In this document: one piece after another, positions 1 to 13,186 of the stretch
How the letters are laid out: the number at the start of each line of letters is the position of its first letter
Position numbering within the stretch: position 1 is the stretch's first letter
Assembly (NCBI RefSeq): GCF_002210285.1
Contig: NZ_MWQE01000001.1
Location: 1 to 64,000, forward strand
Length of the DNA: 64,000 nucleotides
Reading direction: 5' to 3'
Origin: Fibrobacter sp. UWR2
GTDB lineage: Bacteria > Fibrobacterota > Fibrobacteria > Fibrobacterales > Fibrobacteraceae
The notes under the pieces: generated by a model
Told to the model about the DNA's origin: nothing
The model's input: the letters and a program-made list of their open reading frames with translations, nothing else
Database searches by the model: none
Program-made: the position numbers and the translations under genes

Positions 1-107
1 ACGTGAACCTCATCGCCCCGATCGCCATGGAAAAGCAGCTCCGCTTCGCTATCCGTGAAGGTGGCCGCACGGTCGGTGCCGGTTCCGTAACCGAAATCAT
101 CAAGTAA
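1..107 (+). CDS. tuf: Elongation factor Tu, C-terminal end (partial)
   Basis: Only the last 34 codons lie in the window; the reading frame starts at base 3 and ends with TAA at 105-107. The visible end, including [20 protein letters not shown], is the conserved close of EF-Tu domain 3, the GTPase that brings aminoacyl-tRNA to the ribosome. The gene stands directly before rpmG, tRNA-Trp, secE and nusG, a very common bacterial order for a tuf copy. Nothing can be said about its start or GTP-binding domain, which lie upstream of the window. Confidence 0.95.
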
Positions 108-119
108 TCAGGATTAAAA

Positions 120-272
120 ATGCCTAGAGAACTCATCGTGCTCGAATGCACAGAATGCAATCAGCGCAACTATGATTGCGACAAGAACAAGCGTCTTCAC
201 CCTTCCCGCGTGGAATACAAGAAGTACTGCCGCTTCTGCCGCAAGCATACTGTTCACAAGGAATCCAAGTAA
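120..272 (+). CDS. rpmG: 50S ribosomal protein L33
   Basis: A 50-residue basic protein beginning [18 protein letters not shown] and ending in HTVHKESK, the usual size for L33. It has two cysteine pairs, CTEC near residue 10 and CRFC near residue 38, so it is of the zinc-binding (C+) type. The ATG at 120 has an AGGA ribosome-binding site 12 nt after the tuf stop. L33 sits at the E-site region of the large subunit. The gene lies between tuf and tRNA-Trp, and co-transcription with both is likely from the spacing. It is below 60 codons and therefore easily missed. Confidence 0.95.
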   Translation: MPRELIVLECTECNQRNYDCDKNKRLHPSRVEYKKYCRFCRKHTVHKESK

Positions 273-284
273 GGAAATCCGCTT

Positions 285-357
285 AGGTCGATAGCTCAAT
301 TGGTAGAGTCACGGTCTCCAAAACCGTTGGTTGGGGGTTCGAGTCCCTCTCGACCTG
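285..357 (+). tRNA. trnW: tRNA-Trp (CCA anticodon)
   Basis: A 73-nt cloverleaf: the acceptor arm AGGTCGA (285-291) pairs with TCGACCT (350-356), with discriminator G at 357. The D-loop has AGCTCAATTGGTAGAG, the anticodon CCA is at 318-320, and the T-arm contains GGTTCGAGTCC. The 3' CCA is not encoded. tRNA-Trp between rpmG and secE is a conserved arrangement in many phyla, and the gene probably belongs to the rpmG-secE-nusG transcript. Confidence 0.95.
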
Positions 358-378
358 GGAGTTTCCTCCGGAGTCATC

Positions 379-564
379 ATGCGAAAGATTCAGCAATATG
401 TCAAAGAATCCATCCAGGAACTGAAAAAGGTCACTTGGCCGACTTGGGAAGAACTCAAGGGATCTACTCTTGTCGTGATGCTCTTCAGCGTCATCATGGG
501 TTGCTATATTGCCGGTCTTGATTTTGTTTTCTCCTTGGTTGTGAACCAGATTATGGGTAGGTAA
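379..564 (+). CDS. secE: Preprotein translocase subunit SecE
   Basis: A 61-residue single-span form of SecE. It starts MRKIQQYVKESIQELKKVTW, has the conserved amphipathic helix and the KKVTWPTWEEL signature near residues 16-27, then one membrane helix at about residues 30-55. SecE clamps SecY in the translocon. I chose the ATG at 379 because CGGAG lies about 6 nt upstream; a start at 331 would overlap the tRNA. It ends 5 nt before nusG, the usual secE-nusG pair. Confidence 0.95.
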   Translation: MRKIQQYVKESIQELKKVTWPTWEELKGSTLVVMLFSVIMGCYIAGLDFVFSLVVNQIMGR

Positions 565-569
565 GCACT

Positions 570-1112
570 ATGAAAAAGTGGTACGCCATCCATACTTTCT
601 CCGGTCAAGAAAACAACATCAAGAAACATATCGAGCAGATGATTGAACGCGAAGGCGTTCAAGAAAAGTTCGGCGAAATCATCGTACCCACCCGCGAAGT
701 CGTGAGCAACGTCCGCGGGCGTCGTCGCGTTTCTACGCAGAACTTGTTCCCTGCATACATCATTATAGAAATGGAGCTGGACGAGCTCACCCAGCACCTG
801 GTGTCCACCATTAATGGTGTCACCCATTTCGCCGGAATGACACGCGCTTCTCGTGTTCCTATTCCGCTTCAACAGAGCGAGGTCGATCGTCTCCGTGGAG
901 TTAATCCTGAAGCTTCCATGGAAGGCGAGATCCAAATCCCGTACACCATTGGCGAAAATGTCCGCATCAAGGAAGGTCCCTTCAAGGACTTTGTGGGCGT
1001 CGTAGACGAAATCATGGAAGACAAGACCAAGATCAAGGTCATGGTCACCGTCTTCGGTCGTTCTACGCCTGTCGAACTTGCCTTTAACCAGGTCGAGTCC
1101 GCCACCGCATAG
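570..1112 (+). CDS. nusG: Transcription termination/antitermination protein NusG
   Basis: 180 residues, normal length. The N-terminal NGN domain begins MKKWYAIHTFSGQENNIKKH, and the C-terminal KOW motif is visible as NVRIKEGPFKDFVGVVDEI at about residues 129-147, followed by VMVTVFGRSTPVELAF. NusG binds the RNA polymerase clamp, increases processivity and links to Rho or ribosomal protein S10. The gene follows secE by 5 nt and precedes rplK, the standard order. Confidence 0.97.
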   Translation: MKKWYAIHTFSGQENNIKKHIEQMIEREGVQEKFGEIIVPTREVVSNVRGRRRVSTQNLFPAYIIIEMELDELTQHLVSTINGVTHFAGMTRASRVPIPLQQSEVDRLRGVNPEASMEGEIQIPYTIGENVRIKEGPFKDFVGVVDEIMEDKTKIKVMVTVFGRSTPVELAFNQVESATA

Positions 1113-1141
1113 TGTTACGGTTTTTGCAACGGAGATAAAAA

Positions 1142-1567
1142 GTGGCAAAGAAAATCACAGGTTACATTAAGCTCCAGATTCCCGCAGGCGCTGCCAACCC
1201 GGCTCCTCCGGTAGGTCCGGCCCTTGGTCAGAAGGGCGTGAATATCATGGAGTTCTGCAAGCAATTTAACGCCAAGACCCAGAACGACAAGGGCATGATT
1301 GTCCCGGTCGTTATCACGGTTTACGCGGACAAGAGCTTTACCTTCATCACGAAGGTGTCGCCGGTTCCGGCCCTCATCAAGAAGGCCGTCGGCATTGAGA
1401 GTGGTTCTGGTGAACCCAACCGTAAGAAGGTTGGCAAGATCACCAAGGCCCAGGTTCAGGAAATCGCCCAAAAGAAGATGCCTGACCTAAATACAATCGA
1501 CCTCGAAGCCGCCATGCGCATGGTTGCGGGTACTGCCCGTTCCATGGGTATTGATGTGGTTGACTGA
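1142..1567 (+). CDS. rplK: 50S ribosomal protein L11
   Basis: 141 residues with the full L11 pattern: [20 protein letters not shown] at the N-terminus (proline-rich binding site for release factors and EF-G) and the C-terminal rRNA-binding domain with [16 protein letters not shown]11 binds the GTPase-associated centre of 23S rRNA. Translation starts at GTG (1142) preceded by CGGAG; no in-frame ATG gives the conserved N-terminus. First gene of the rplKAJL set. Confidence 0.97.
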   Translation: MAKKITGYIKLQIPAGAANPAPPVGPALGQKGVNIMEFCKQFNAKTQNDKGMIVPVVITVYADKSFTFITKVSPVPALIKKAVGIESGSGEPNRKKVGKITKAQVQEIAQKKMPDLNTIDLEAAMRMVAGTARSMGIDVVD

Positions 1568-1607
1568 GGCAGGTAATTCACCGTTACGTATCTGACAGGA
1601 AAATTTC

Positions 1608-2294
1608 ATGTTCAGAGGAAAAAAATACAAAAAGGTTGCTGAAGCTTTTGATCGTAACCAAGCTTACGATTTGAAGTCTGCAATCGAAATACTCAAAAAG
1701 TCCGAGGTGAAGTTCGACCAGACGGTCGAAATCCACTTCAATCTCGGTGTGGACCCAAAACATTCCGACCAAGTGGTTCGTGGCACTGTCGTGCTTCCGC
1801 ATGGTACCGGTCGTTCGGTCCGCGTTCTCGTTTTCTGCAAGGACAACAACCTTGAAATTGCAAAGAACGCTGGCGCAGACTACGCGGGTGGTGCTGACTT
1901 GGTTCAGAAGATTCAGGAAGGCTGGCTGGATTTCGACGCCGTCGTTGCTACTCCCGACATGATGCCGGTGATTAGTAAGGTGGCCCGTGTCCTCGGTCCT
2001 CGCGGTATGATGCCTTCTCCGAAGGCCGGTACGGTTACGGTTAACGTGGCCCAGACGGTTAAGGAGCTCAAGGCTGGTAAGATTTCTTACCGCGTTGACA
2101 AGGGCGCTAACGTCCATGCCCCTGTTGGCAAGCTCTCCTTCACGGTCGACCAGCTGGTTGAAAACACCAAGTCTGTTATCGACTCTGTTGTGAAGAACAA
2201 GCCTCAATCTTCTAAGGGCACTTACATCAAGAGCCTCACTCTGACGGCTACGATGGCCCCGGGCATCAAACTTGATATGGCACTGACACGATAG
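1608..2294 (+). CDS. rplA: 50S ribosomal protein L1
   Basis: 228 residues, the usual length. Recognisable L1 blocks are [14 protein letters not shown] (about residues 64-77), [17 protein letters not shown] (about 128-144) and [20 protein letters not shown] near residue 160. L1 forms the mobile stalk near the E site and in many bacteria represses its own mRNA. It stands 40 nt after rplK and 8 nt before rplJ. The short gap before rplJ leaves no room for a long L10-type leader. Confidence 0.97.
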   Translation: MFRGKKYKKVAEAFDRNQAYDLKSAIEILKKSEVKFDQTVEIHFNLGVDPKHSDQVVRGTVVLPHGTGRSVRVLVFCKDNNLEIAKNAGADYAGGADLVQKIQEGWLDFDAVVATPDMMPVISKVARVLGPRGMMPSPKAGTVTVNVAQTVKELKAGKISYRVDKGANVHAPVGKLSFTVDQLVENTKSVIDSVVKNKPQSSKGTYIKSLTLTATMAPGIKLDMALTR

Positions 2295-2302
2295 GAGAAA
2301 CC

Positions 2303-2857
2303 ATGAAAGCTGTAGTTAAAAAACAACAGACCGTGGACGCCCTCGTTGAATCCTTCAAGGATGCTACCGCCGTCTACCTGCTCAATTACCAGGGCATCAC
2401 TGTCGAAAAGGACAACGCCCTCCGTAAGGCTCTCGCTTCCAAGGGTGTCAAGTACCACGCAGTGAAGAATACTCTTCTCAAGCGTGTGCTCGCCGCGCTC
2501 AAGGTGGAAGGTCTCGACGATATGCTGACCGGAGCAACATCCGTGATGGTCGGCTTCGCAGATGATCCGCTTCTGCCTGCCCGCGAAATTGAAGCGTTCC
2601 ACAAAGCTAACCCTGATTTCTTGGTCGCCAAGAGCGTCTTCCTTGATGGAAAGCCGATGCCTGGCTCCGAAGTCGTCAACCTTGCTAAGATCCCGGATCG
2701 CAAGGGCATGATCGCTCAGATCGTCGCCATCGCTCTCGGACCTGGTGGCAAGATCGCCGGCCAGATCAAGGCACTCCAGGAAAAGCTGGAAAAAGAATCG
2801 GGTTCCGAAGCAGCCCCTGAAGCAGCACCTGAAGCTGCCGCTGCACCGGAAGCTTAA
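2303..2857 (+). CDS. rplJ: 50S ribosomal protein L10
   Basis: 184 residues. The N-terminal part (residues 1-130) has the L10 pattern YLLNYQGITVEKDNALRKAL and VKYHAVKNTLLKRVLAALKV; the helix that binds L7/L12 dimers follows at about residues 135-165. The tail is an Ala/Glu/Pro repeat (EAAPEAAPEAAAAPEA) of about 18 residues, longer than in E. coli L10. L10 anchors the L7/L12 stalk. It is preceded by AGGAG and followed by rplL after 51 nt. Confidence 0.96.
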   Translation: MKAVVKKQQTVDALVESFKDATAVYLLNYQGITVEKDNALRKALASKGVKYHAVKNTLLKRVLAALKVEGLDDMLTGATSVMVGFADDPLLPAREIEAFHKANPDFLVAKSVFLDGKPMPGSEVVNLAKIPDRKGMIAQIVAIALGPGGKIAGQIKALQEKLEKESGSEAAPEAAPEAAAAPEA

Positions 2858-2908
2858 CAACAAACCACAAACCAAAATTTTTAAACGGAATAATCGGAGA
2901 AACACATC

Positions 2909-3286
2909 ATGGCAACTGATATCAAGGCACTGGGCGATCAAATCGTTGGTCTTACCCTTCTCGAAGCCAAGGCTTTGGCTGACTACCTTAAGGAAACTCA
3001 CGGCATTGAAGCCGCTGGTGGCGTCGTAATGGCTGCCCCGGCTGCTGGCGCTGGCGCCGCTGCCGAAGAAAAGACCGAATTCGACGTTATCCTCGCCGAA
3101 GTCGATCCGGCCAAGAAGATGGCTGTCCTCAAGGAAGTCCGCGCTATCACGGGTCTCGGCCTCGGTGAAGCTAAGAAGGTCGTTGAGACTGCCAATAGCG
3201 TCATCAAGGAAGCCGCCCCGAAGGCTGACGCTGAAGCGCTCAAGAAGAAACTCGAAGAACTCGGAGCAAAGGTTACCCTCAAGTAA
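2909..3286 (+). CDS. rplL: 50S ribosomal protein L7/L12
   Basis: 125 residues. An N-terminal dimerisation helix (residues 1-35), an Ala/Gly-rich hinge ([17 protein letters not shown], about residues 44-60) and the conserved C-terminal domain with [20 protein letters not shown] and [11 protein letters not shown] at the end. This is the stalk protein that recruits translational GTPases. Start ATG at 2909 has GGAG upstream. It is followed by a hairpin and T-tract before rpoB, so stalk protein can be made in excess over RNA polymerase. Confidence 0.97.
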   Translation: MATDIKALGDQIVGLTLLEAKALADYLKETHGIEAAGGVVMAAPAAGAGAAAEEKTEFDVILAEVDPAKKMAVLKEVRAITGLGLGEAKKVVETANSVIKEAAPKADAEALKKKLEELGAKVTLK

Positions 3287-3320
3287 TGCTCACAGTTCTT
3301 TGAACTGCTCTTACCAATCG

Positions 3321-3354
3321 CCTGCACGCGAGTGCGGGCTTTTGGTGTTTTTTG
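3321..3354 (+). terminator. Attenuator-like hairpin between rplL and rpoB
   Basis: CCTGCAC (3321-3327) pairs with GTGCGGG (3332-3338), including one G-U, around a GCGA loop, followed by a T-rich stretch (3340-3354). Partial terminators at the rplL-rpoB junction are well known in other bacteria and lower rpoBC expression relative to ribosomal protein genes. That role here is inference from position. Confidence 0.7.
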
Positions 3355-3389
3355 TCTAATTAGGCACTTCACCGGATGAGGTATTTCAA

Positions 3390-6300
3390 ATGACCACGGA
3401 GCGAAAGAGTTATTCCTCCAACAAGTTCCAACTGGAACTGCCGTACTTGATCGAAGTCCAGAAGGCTTCCTACGAGCAATTTTTACAGGCCGACATCCCG
3501 CAGGAAAAGCGCTTGCCCGCTGGCCTGCAACGTGTTTTCCAGGACATTTTCCCGATTACTGACCCTAACGGGCTATTCTCCCTGGAATACGAAAAGTATT
3601 ACTTCGGTATACCGAAATACAGCATCCCTGAATGCCGCGAACGTGGACTTTCCTACAACATGGAACTCTATGCCACGCTCGCCCTTCGCGTGTTCGAAAA
3701 GGACGGCGAAGACACCAAGCTTAAGGAAGAAGTCAAGAACGATGTCTTGATTTGCGAACTTCCTATCATGACCGAGAACGGCACGTTCATCATCAACGGT
3801 GCTGAACGCGTTGTCGTTTCTCAGTTGCACCGTTCCCCGGGTGTGAGCTTCGACGAAGAGCTCCAGCCGAACGGCCGTTCCGACTACAAGAGCCGCATCA
3901 TTCCTCATCGTGGTGCGTGGGTCGAATTCAACGTCGAAAGCGACGTGCTCTACCTCTCCATCGACCGCAAGAAGAAGATTGCGGCCACCGCCATGCTCCG
4001 CAGCATCGGCTTCGAGACCACTCAGGACATCCTGAACCTCTTCTACAAGAAGACCGAAGAAGTCGTCGTTGCCGAAGAAGCTGAAAAGTTCAACGAAGAC
4101 GGCGTGTGCGAACTCATCGACCGTATCATCTTCAACGATGTCGTCGACGAATCTACCGGTGAAATCATTGTCGAGGCGAACTCCGTCATCGACGAACGCA
4201 AGCTCGAACGCCTGCGCGAAAGCAACGTGGAAAAGATCGTTCTCCTCTCCAAGGACGAAGAAAACCTCCTCATCCACAACACGCTTGCCAACGACAAGAC
4301 CAAGTCCCGCGAAGAAGCCCTCCGCACGATTTACTCTGTCACGCACCAGCAGCAGGACGAAGCTCCGAACCTGCAGGCTGCCGAAAACTATTTCGATTCC
4401 ATGTTCCTGAACGACCCGCGCAAGTACGACTTGGGCGAAGTCGGTCGTTACCGTTTGAACGCTAAGGTCTACACTCCGAAGATCCTCAACATCCTCAAGG
4501 AAGTGGGCGAGCAGTTCAAGCAGTACAACATGGACAAGGAACTCGCTCTCCCCGAACCGACCCGCACGACGATGAGCAAGGCCGACTTCCTGGCCGTCAT
4601 CGAATACATGGTCGGCCTCTACGACGGCGAAGACGGTTATGCCAAGGACGATATCGACCACTTGGGCAACCGCCGCACCCGTTCTGTGGGCGAACTCCTC
4701 GCTAACCAGATTTCTGTGGGCCTTTCCCGCATGTCTCGCGTCATCCGCGAGAACCTCTCCCTCCACAACGACGACGAACAGACCACTCCGCGCGACCTCG
4801 TGAATACCCGCACGGTTTCCTCTGTTGTCCAGGCGTTCTTCGGTTCCAGCCAGCTCTCGCAGTTCATGGACCAGATGAACCCGCTTTCGGAACTTACCCA
4901 CAAGCGTCGTCTCTCCGCTCTCGGTCCCGGTGGCCTTTCCCGTGAACGTGCGGGCTTCGAAGTCCGTGACGTGCACTACACGCACTATGGCCGCCTCTGC
5001 CCGATCGAGACTCCGGAAGGCCCGAACATCGGTCTTATCAACTCCCTCGCGTCTTACGCCATCGTGAACCACTATGGCTTCATTGAGACTCCGTACCGCA
5101 TTGTCGGTCTCGTCGACTTCAAGGACGCCCAGGGCAATATCGTGAAGTTCCCGGAAGCCAAGTGGCACTTCGGTATCTTCAAGGCCTTCGTGCATGACCC
5201 GCACTACTTCCTTTCCCAGCAGGAACTCACCCGCAAGGAAATGGACTCCATCCGCATGAACCTCGACAACCGCCAGCGCGACCTGTTCGACTCGTTCGCC
5301 GGCAAGGTGTTCCAGTTCAGCGATGCCGAAGGCGAAGTCCGTTACTTCAAGAACGGCTTCGAACTCGATGGCTTTAACGGCAAGGCCGACTACGTGCAGG
5401 CCAGCAGCTCCATCGACCAGGTCGTTTCTGACTTTATCACTTACCTCACCGCCGACGAAGAAGATGCCTTCAAGGTGGCTCCGGCTTCTACCGAGCTCAC
5501 CGACGACAACCGCTTCAAGGAAGAATACGTCATCGTCCGCGACAAGAGCGAATACCCGCACGTGCTCCGCCAGGACAGCATCGAAATCGACGACATGGAT
5601 GTCGAACGCATCGACCTCATGGACGTGGCCCCGATGCAGATCGTGTCCGTGGCCGCTGGCCTCATCCCGTTCCTTGAACACGATGACGCTAACCGTGCTT
5701 TGATGGGTTCTAACATGCAGCGCCAGGCTGTGCCTCTGCTCCGTGCGGAAGCCCCCGTGGTGGGTACCGGCCTCGAACGCCGCGCCGCCCTCGACTCGGG
5801 TACGGTTGTCCGCGCCAAGCACGACGGCCGCGTGACCTTCGTTGACGCCCGCAACATCACGGTGCAGCGCGGCAACATGGTGAACGGCAACTTCGAACCG
5901 CTCACCGGTCTCGGCGAAAACTACGAATTCCTCGGCAAGGATCCTATCGATAACTACACGCTTCGCAAGTTCGAGCGCAGTAACCAGGATTCCTGCGTGA
6001 ACCAGAAGCCTATCGTGAACGTGGGCGACTTCGTCAAGGCTGGCGACGTGCTGGCTGACGGCGTGTCTACCGACCACGGCGAACTGGCCCTCGGTAAGAA
6101 CATCCTCATCGGCTTCCTCCCGTGGAACGGTTACAACTACGAAGACGCCGTTATCATCTCGGAAGAACTCGCCATCAAGGATACCTTTACTTCCATCCAC
6201 ATCGAAGAATACGAACTCGATGTCCGCGAAACCAAGCGCGGCCCGGAAGAACTCACTCGCGAAATCCCGAACGTCGGTGAAGATGCCCTGCGCAACCTCG

Positions 6301-7679
6301 ACGAGAACGGCGTTATCCGCGTGGGTGCCGAAGTCGGTCCGGATGACATCCTCGTGGGTAAGGTTACCCCGAAGGGCGAAACCGAACTCTCTCCGGAAGA
6401 ACGTTTGCTCCGTGCCATCTTCGGCGAAAAGGCCGGCGACGTGCGCGACTCCTCCCTCAAGGCTCCTCCGGGCATGAAGGGCGTGGTTCTCGAAACCCGC
6501 ATCTTCTGCAAGAAGGAAAAGTCCGACAAGAAGAGCAAGGAAAAGGATCAGGAAACCATCGAGAGCATCCGCTCCAACTTCCAGACCCAGATCGACAAGA
6601 TCAAGGAATCTTGCCGTGAACACCTGCTCGAACTTCTCGGCGGCAAGGCTGCCGGCAAGGTGATGGACAACGAAACTCATGAACTCCTGATCCGCGAAGG
6701 CCAGACCTACACGGCTCAGAACCTCACCGCTATCGACGTGACCAAGGTGTCGCCGGCTTCTACCTTTGTGGTGGGTGATGACGAACTCCAGGAACAGGTG
6801 CTTTCGCTCGTGATTGTCGCACGCGACAACCTCGACACCCTGACCCGCACGATGGAAAAGGAAATCGATAAGGTCACCAAGGGCGACGAACTCAAGCCGG
6901 GCGTTCTGAAGAGCGTCAAGGTCTACATCGCCAAGAAGCGCTGCCTCTCTATCGGTGACAAGATGGCCGGTCGCCACGGTAACAAGGGCGTCGTGTCCAA
7001 GATTGTTCCGGTCGAAGACATGCCGTTCACCGAAGACGGTCGCCCGCTCCAGATCCTCCTGAACCCGATGGGCGTGCCTTCCCGTATGAACATCGGTCAG
7101 GTGCTTGAAGTTCACCTGGGCTGGGCTGCCAAGACGCTCGGCTTCAAGGTTTCTACGCCGGTGTTTGACGGTGCCAAGTTCGAGGACATCTGCAAGGAAC
7201 TCGAAAAGGCCTACCAGAAGAACCCGATCGTGAACTACGAAATGGATCCGGAACACGACAAGATTATCGGTAAGGCCAAGCTCTATGACGGCCGCACCGG
7301 TGAAGCCTTCCTGAACCCGGTCACCATCGGTTACATGTACTACCTCAAGCTCGGCCACTTGGTGGACGACAAGATCCACGCCCGTTCTATCGGTAGCTAC
7401 GCCCTCGTGACGCAGCAGCCGCTCGGCGGTAAGAGCCAGTTCGGTGGTCAGCGCTTCGGTGAAATGGAAGTGTGGGCCATGGAAGCTTACGGTGCCGCAT
7501 ACACCCTGCAGGAACTCCTCACCGTCAAGTCTGACGATGTTACGGGTCGTTCCATGGTGTACGATGCCATCGTCCACGGCAAGAACACGCCGAAGCCGGG
7601 CATCCCCGAGTCCTTCAACGTTATGATTCGCGAAGTTCATTCTTTGGGTCTTGATATCGAGACCATTGGAGATAAGTAA
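3390..7679 (+). CDS. rpoB: DNA-directed RNA polymerase subunit beta
   Basis: 1429 residues, full length. Landmarks in order: the N-terminal YLIEVQKASYEQFLQADIPQ; the rifampicin pocket region with FFGSSQLSQFMDQMNPLSEL and THKRRLSALGPGGLSRERAG (about residues 480-520), where the sequence looks like the wild-type sensitive form; CPIETPEGPNIGLINSLA; the active-site GDKMAGRHGNKGVVSK; and C-terminal GGQRFGEMEVWAMEAYGA. It carries lineage-specific charged insertions, for example KEKSDKKSKEKDQETIES near residue 1040. Ends 1 nt before the rpoC start codon. Confidence 0.98.
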   Translation: MTTERKSYSSNKFQLELPYLIEVQKASYEQFLQADIPQEKRLPAGLQRVFQDIFPITDPNGLFSLEYEKYYFGIPKYSIPECRERGLSYNMELYATLALRVFEKDGEDTKLKEEVKNDVLICELPIMTENGTFIINGAERVVVSQLHRSPGVSFDEELQPNGRSDYKSRIIPHRGAWVEFNVESDVLYLSIDRKKKIAATAMLRSIGFETTQDILNLFYKKTEEVVVAEEAEKFNEDGVCELIDRIIFNDVVDESTGEIIVEANSVIDERKLERLRESNVEKIVLLSKDEENLLIHNTLANDKTKSREEALRTIYSVTHQQQDEAPNLQAAENYFDSMFLNDPRKYDLGEVGRYRLNAKVYTPKILNILKEVGEQFKQYNMDKELALPEPTRTTMSKADFLAVIEYMVGLYDGEDGYAKDDIDHLGNRRTRSVGELLANQISVGLSRMSRVIRENLSLHNDDEQTTPRDLVNTRTVSSVVQAFFGSSQLSQFMDQMNPLSELTHKRRLSALGPGGLSRERAGFEVRDVHYTHYGRLCPIETPEGPNIGLINSLASYAIVNHYGFIETPYRIVGLVDFKDAQGNIVKFPEAKWHFGIFKAFVHDPHYFLSQQELTRKEMDSIRMNLDNRQRDLFDSFAGKVFQFSDAEGEVRYFKNGFELDGFNGKADYVQASSSIDQVVSDFITYLTADEEDAFKVAPASTELTDDNRFKEEYVIVRDKSEYPHVLRQDSIEIDDMDVERIDLMDVAPMQIVSVAAGLIPFLEHDDANRALMGSNMQRQAVPLLRAEAPVVGTGLERRAALDSGTVVRAKHDGRVTFVDARNITVQRGNMVNGNFEPLTGLGENYEFLGKDPIDNYTLRKFERSNQDSCVNQKPIVNVGDFVKAGDVLADGVSTDHGELALGKNILIGFLPWNGYNYEDAVIISEELAIKDTFTSIHIEEYELDVRETKRGPEELTREIPNVGEDALRNLDENGVIRVGAEVGPDDILVGKVTPKGETELSPEERLLRAIFGEKAGDVRDSSLKAPPGMKGVVLETRIFCKKEKSDKKSKEKDQETIESIRSNFQTQIDKIKESCREHLLELLGGKAAGKVMDNETHELLIREGQTYTAQNLTAIDVTKVSPASTFVVGDDELQEQVLSLVIVARDNLDTLTRTMEKEIDKVTKGDELKPGVLKSVKVYIAKKRCLSIGDKMAGRHGNKGVVSKIVPVEDMPFTEDGRPLQILLNPMGVPSRMNIGQVLEVHLGWAAKTLGFKVSTPVFDGAKFEDICKELEKAYQKNPIVNYEMDPEHDKIIGKAKLYDGRTGEAFLNPVTIGYMYYLKLGHLVDDKIHARSIGSYALVTQQPLGGKSQFGGQRFGEMEVWAMEAYGAAYTLQELLTVKSDDVTGRSMVYDAIVHGKNTPKPGIPESFNVMIREVHSLGLDIETIGDK

Positions 7680-7680
7680 T

Positions 7681-12123
<4,443 letters not shown>

Positions 12124-12137
12124 TTTCGGTTATGTAC

Positions 12138-12165
12138 TTGAAAAATTTGGAAAAAGAACTATATT
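12138..12165 (+). promoter_or_regulatory. Promoter of rpsL-rpsG
   Basis: TTGAAA at 12138-12143 and TATATT at 12160-12165 are separated by 16 nt, a good housekeeping-sigma promoter. It lies 27 nt upstream of the rpsL GTG and shortly after the rpoC stop, so the two S12/S7 genes can be transcribed on their own as well as by read-through from rpoC. Confidence 0.65.
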
Positions 12166-12192
12166 TGCACTCCAAAATCTAGGAGATTAATA

Positions 12193-12582
12193 GTGCCTAC
12201 TATTCAACAGCTCGTCCGCAACGGACGTGAACAGATCAGCAACAAGACCGCTTCCGTGGCCTTGAAGTCCTGCCCGCAGAAGCGCGGTGTTTGCACCCGC
12301 GTGTACACCAGCACCCCGAAGAAGCCGAACTCTGCTCTTCGTAAGATTGCCCGTGTGCGCCTTTCCAACAAGATGGAAGTTACCGCTTACATCCCCGGTG
12401 AAGGCCACAACCTCCAGGAACACTCCATCGTGCTCATCCGCGGTGGTCGTGTGAAGGACGTTCCGGGTGTTCGTTACCACATCATCCGTGGTGCCCTCGA
12501 TACCCAGGCTGTCAACGGTCGTCAGAACGGCCGCTCCAAGTACGGTGTTAAGAAGAAAGGTGCCGCTCCGGCCAAGAAGTAA
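12193..12582 (+). CDS. rpsL: 30S ribosomal protein S12
   Basis: 129 residues. Conserved S12 blocks: [11 protein letters not shown] at the start, [20 protein letters not shown] (about residues 28-47, including the lysine linked to streptomycin resistance; it reads as the sensitive K), and [20 protein letters not shown]. The C-terminal tail ends in Lys/Ala residues. S12 sits at the decoding centre. Translation begins at GTG 12193 with AGGAG 8 nt upstream. Its own promoter precedes it, and rpsG follows 11 nt later. Confidence 0.97.
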   Translation: MPTIQQLVRNGREQISNKTASVALKSCPQKRGVCTRVYTSTPKKPNSALRKIARVRLSNKMEVTAYIPGEGHNLQEHSIVLIRGGRVKDVPGVRYHIIRGALDTQAVNGRQNGRSKYGVKKKGAAPAKK

Positions 12583-12593
12583 GGAAGTAGTAT

Positions 12594-13070
12594 ATGTCTA
12601 GAAGAAGAAAGGCTCTCCATCGCTCCATCCTCCCGGATCCGCGTTTCAAGTCTGTCCTCGTCACCGAACTCGTCGGTGTCGTGCTCAAGCAGGGTAAGAA
12701 GACCATCGCCGAACAGATTGTCTACACCGCCCTTGACCTCCTCGACAAGAAGGTCGAAGGCAAGGAAACCCCGCTCGAGAAGTTCGAACTCTGCCTCGAG
12801 AACATCAAGCCCCGCGTCGAAGTCAAGTCCCGCCGCGTCGGTGGTGCCAACTACCAGGTTCCTATGGAAGTTGCTCCGGACCGCGCCAAGGCTCTCGCCC
12901 TCCGCTGGCTCCTCGATGCCGCCCGTAACCGCAACGAACCGAACATGGCCGACCGCCTTGCCGCCGAACTCGTTGCTGCCAAGAACGGTGAAGGCAACGC
13001 TGTCCGCAAGAAGAACGACACGCACAAGATGGCCGAAGCCAACAAGGCTTTCGCTCACTTCCGTTTCTAA
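12594..13070 (+). CDS. rpsG: 30S ribosomal protein S7
   Basis: 158 residues, standard length. It starts MSRRRKALHRSILPDPRFKS and includes LENIKPRVEVKSRRVGGANY (about residues 65-84) and YQVPMEV, the RNA-binding beta-ribbon of S7. S7 starts assembly of the 30S head and in many bacteria regulates the str operon. The gene ends the operon: a strong hairpin follows and no fusA or tuf copy is found downstream in this window. Confidence 0.97.
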   Translation: MSRRRKALHRSILPDPRFKSVLVTELVGVVLKQGKKTIAEQIVYTALDLLDKKVEGKETPLEKFELCLENIKPRVEVKSRRVGGANYQVPMEVAPDRAKALALRWLLDAARNRNEPNMADRLAAELVAAKNGEGNAVRKKNDTHKMAEANKAFAHFRF

Positions 13071-13103
13071 TTCTTGCATTAGCACGAATTATCCTAGAGG
13101 AAG

Positions 13104-13130
13104 GGCTCCGCTTTTGCGGAGCCTTTTCTG
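13104..13130 (+). terminator. Rho-independent terminator after rpsG
   Basis: GGCTCCGC (13104-13111) and GCGGAGCC (13116-13123) form a perfect 8-bp stem around TTTT, followed by TTTTCTGTTT. It closes the rpsL-rpsG transcript. It may also slow transcripts arriving on the other strand from the GH26 gene, although the T-tract on that side is poor. Confidence 0.9.
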
Positions 13131-13186
13131 TTTCCTCCTGGCCCTTGGACCAAGCCGAGTTTTTATGTTCAGATTTCTAGTGGCGC

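Noticed and set aside
3573-7640. Very long open frame on the strand opposite rpoB (also opposite rpoC and pflB)
   Set aside because: These antisense frames stay open because of the strong codon bias of highly expressed genes; they have no ribosome-binding sites, show no known domain and overlap unquestionable genes.
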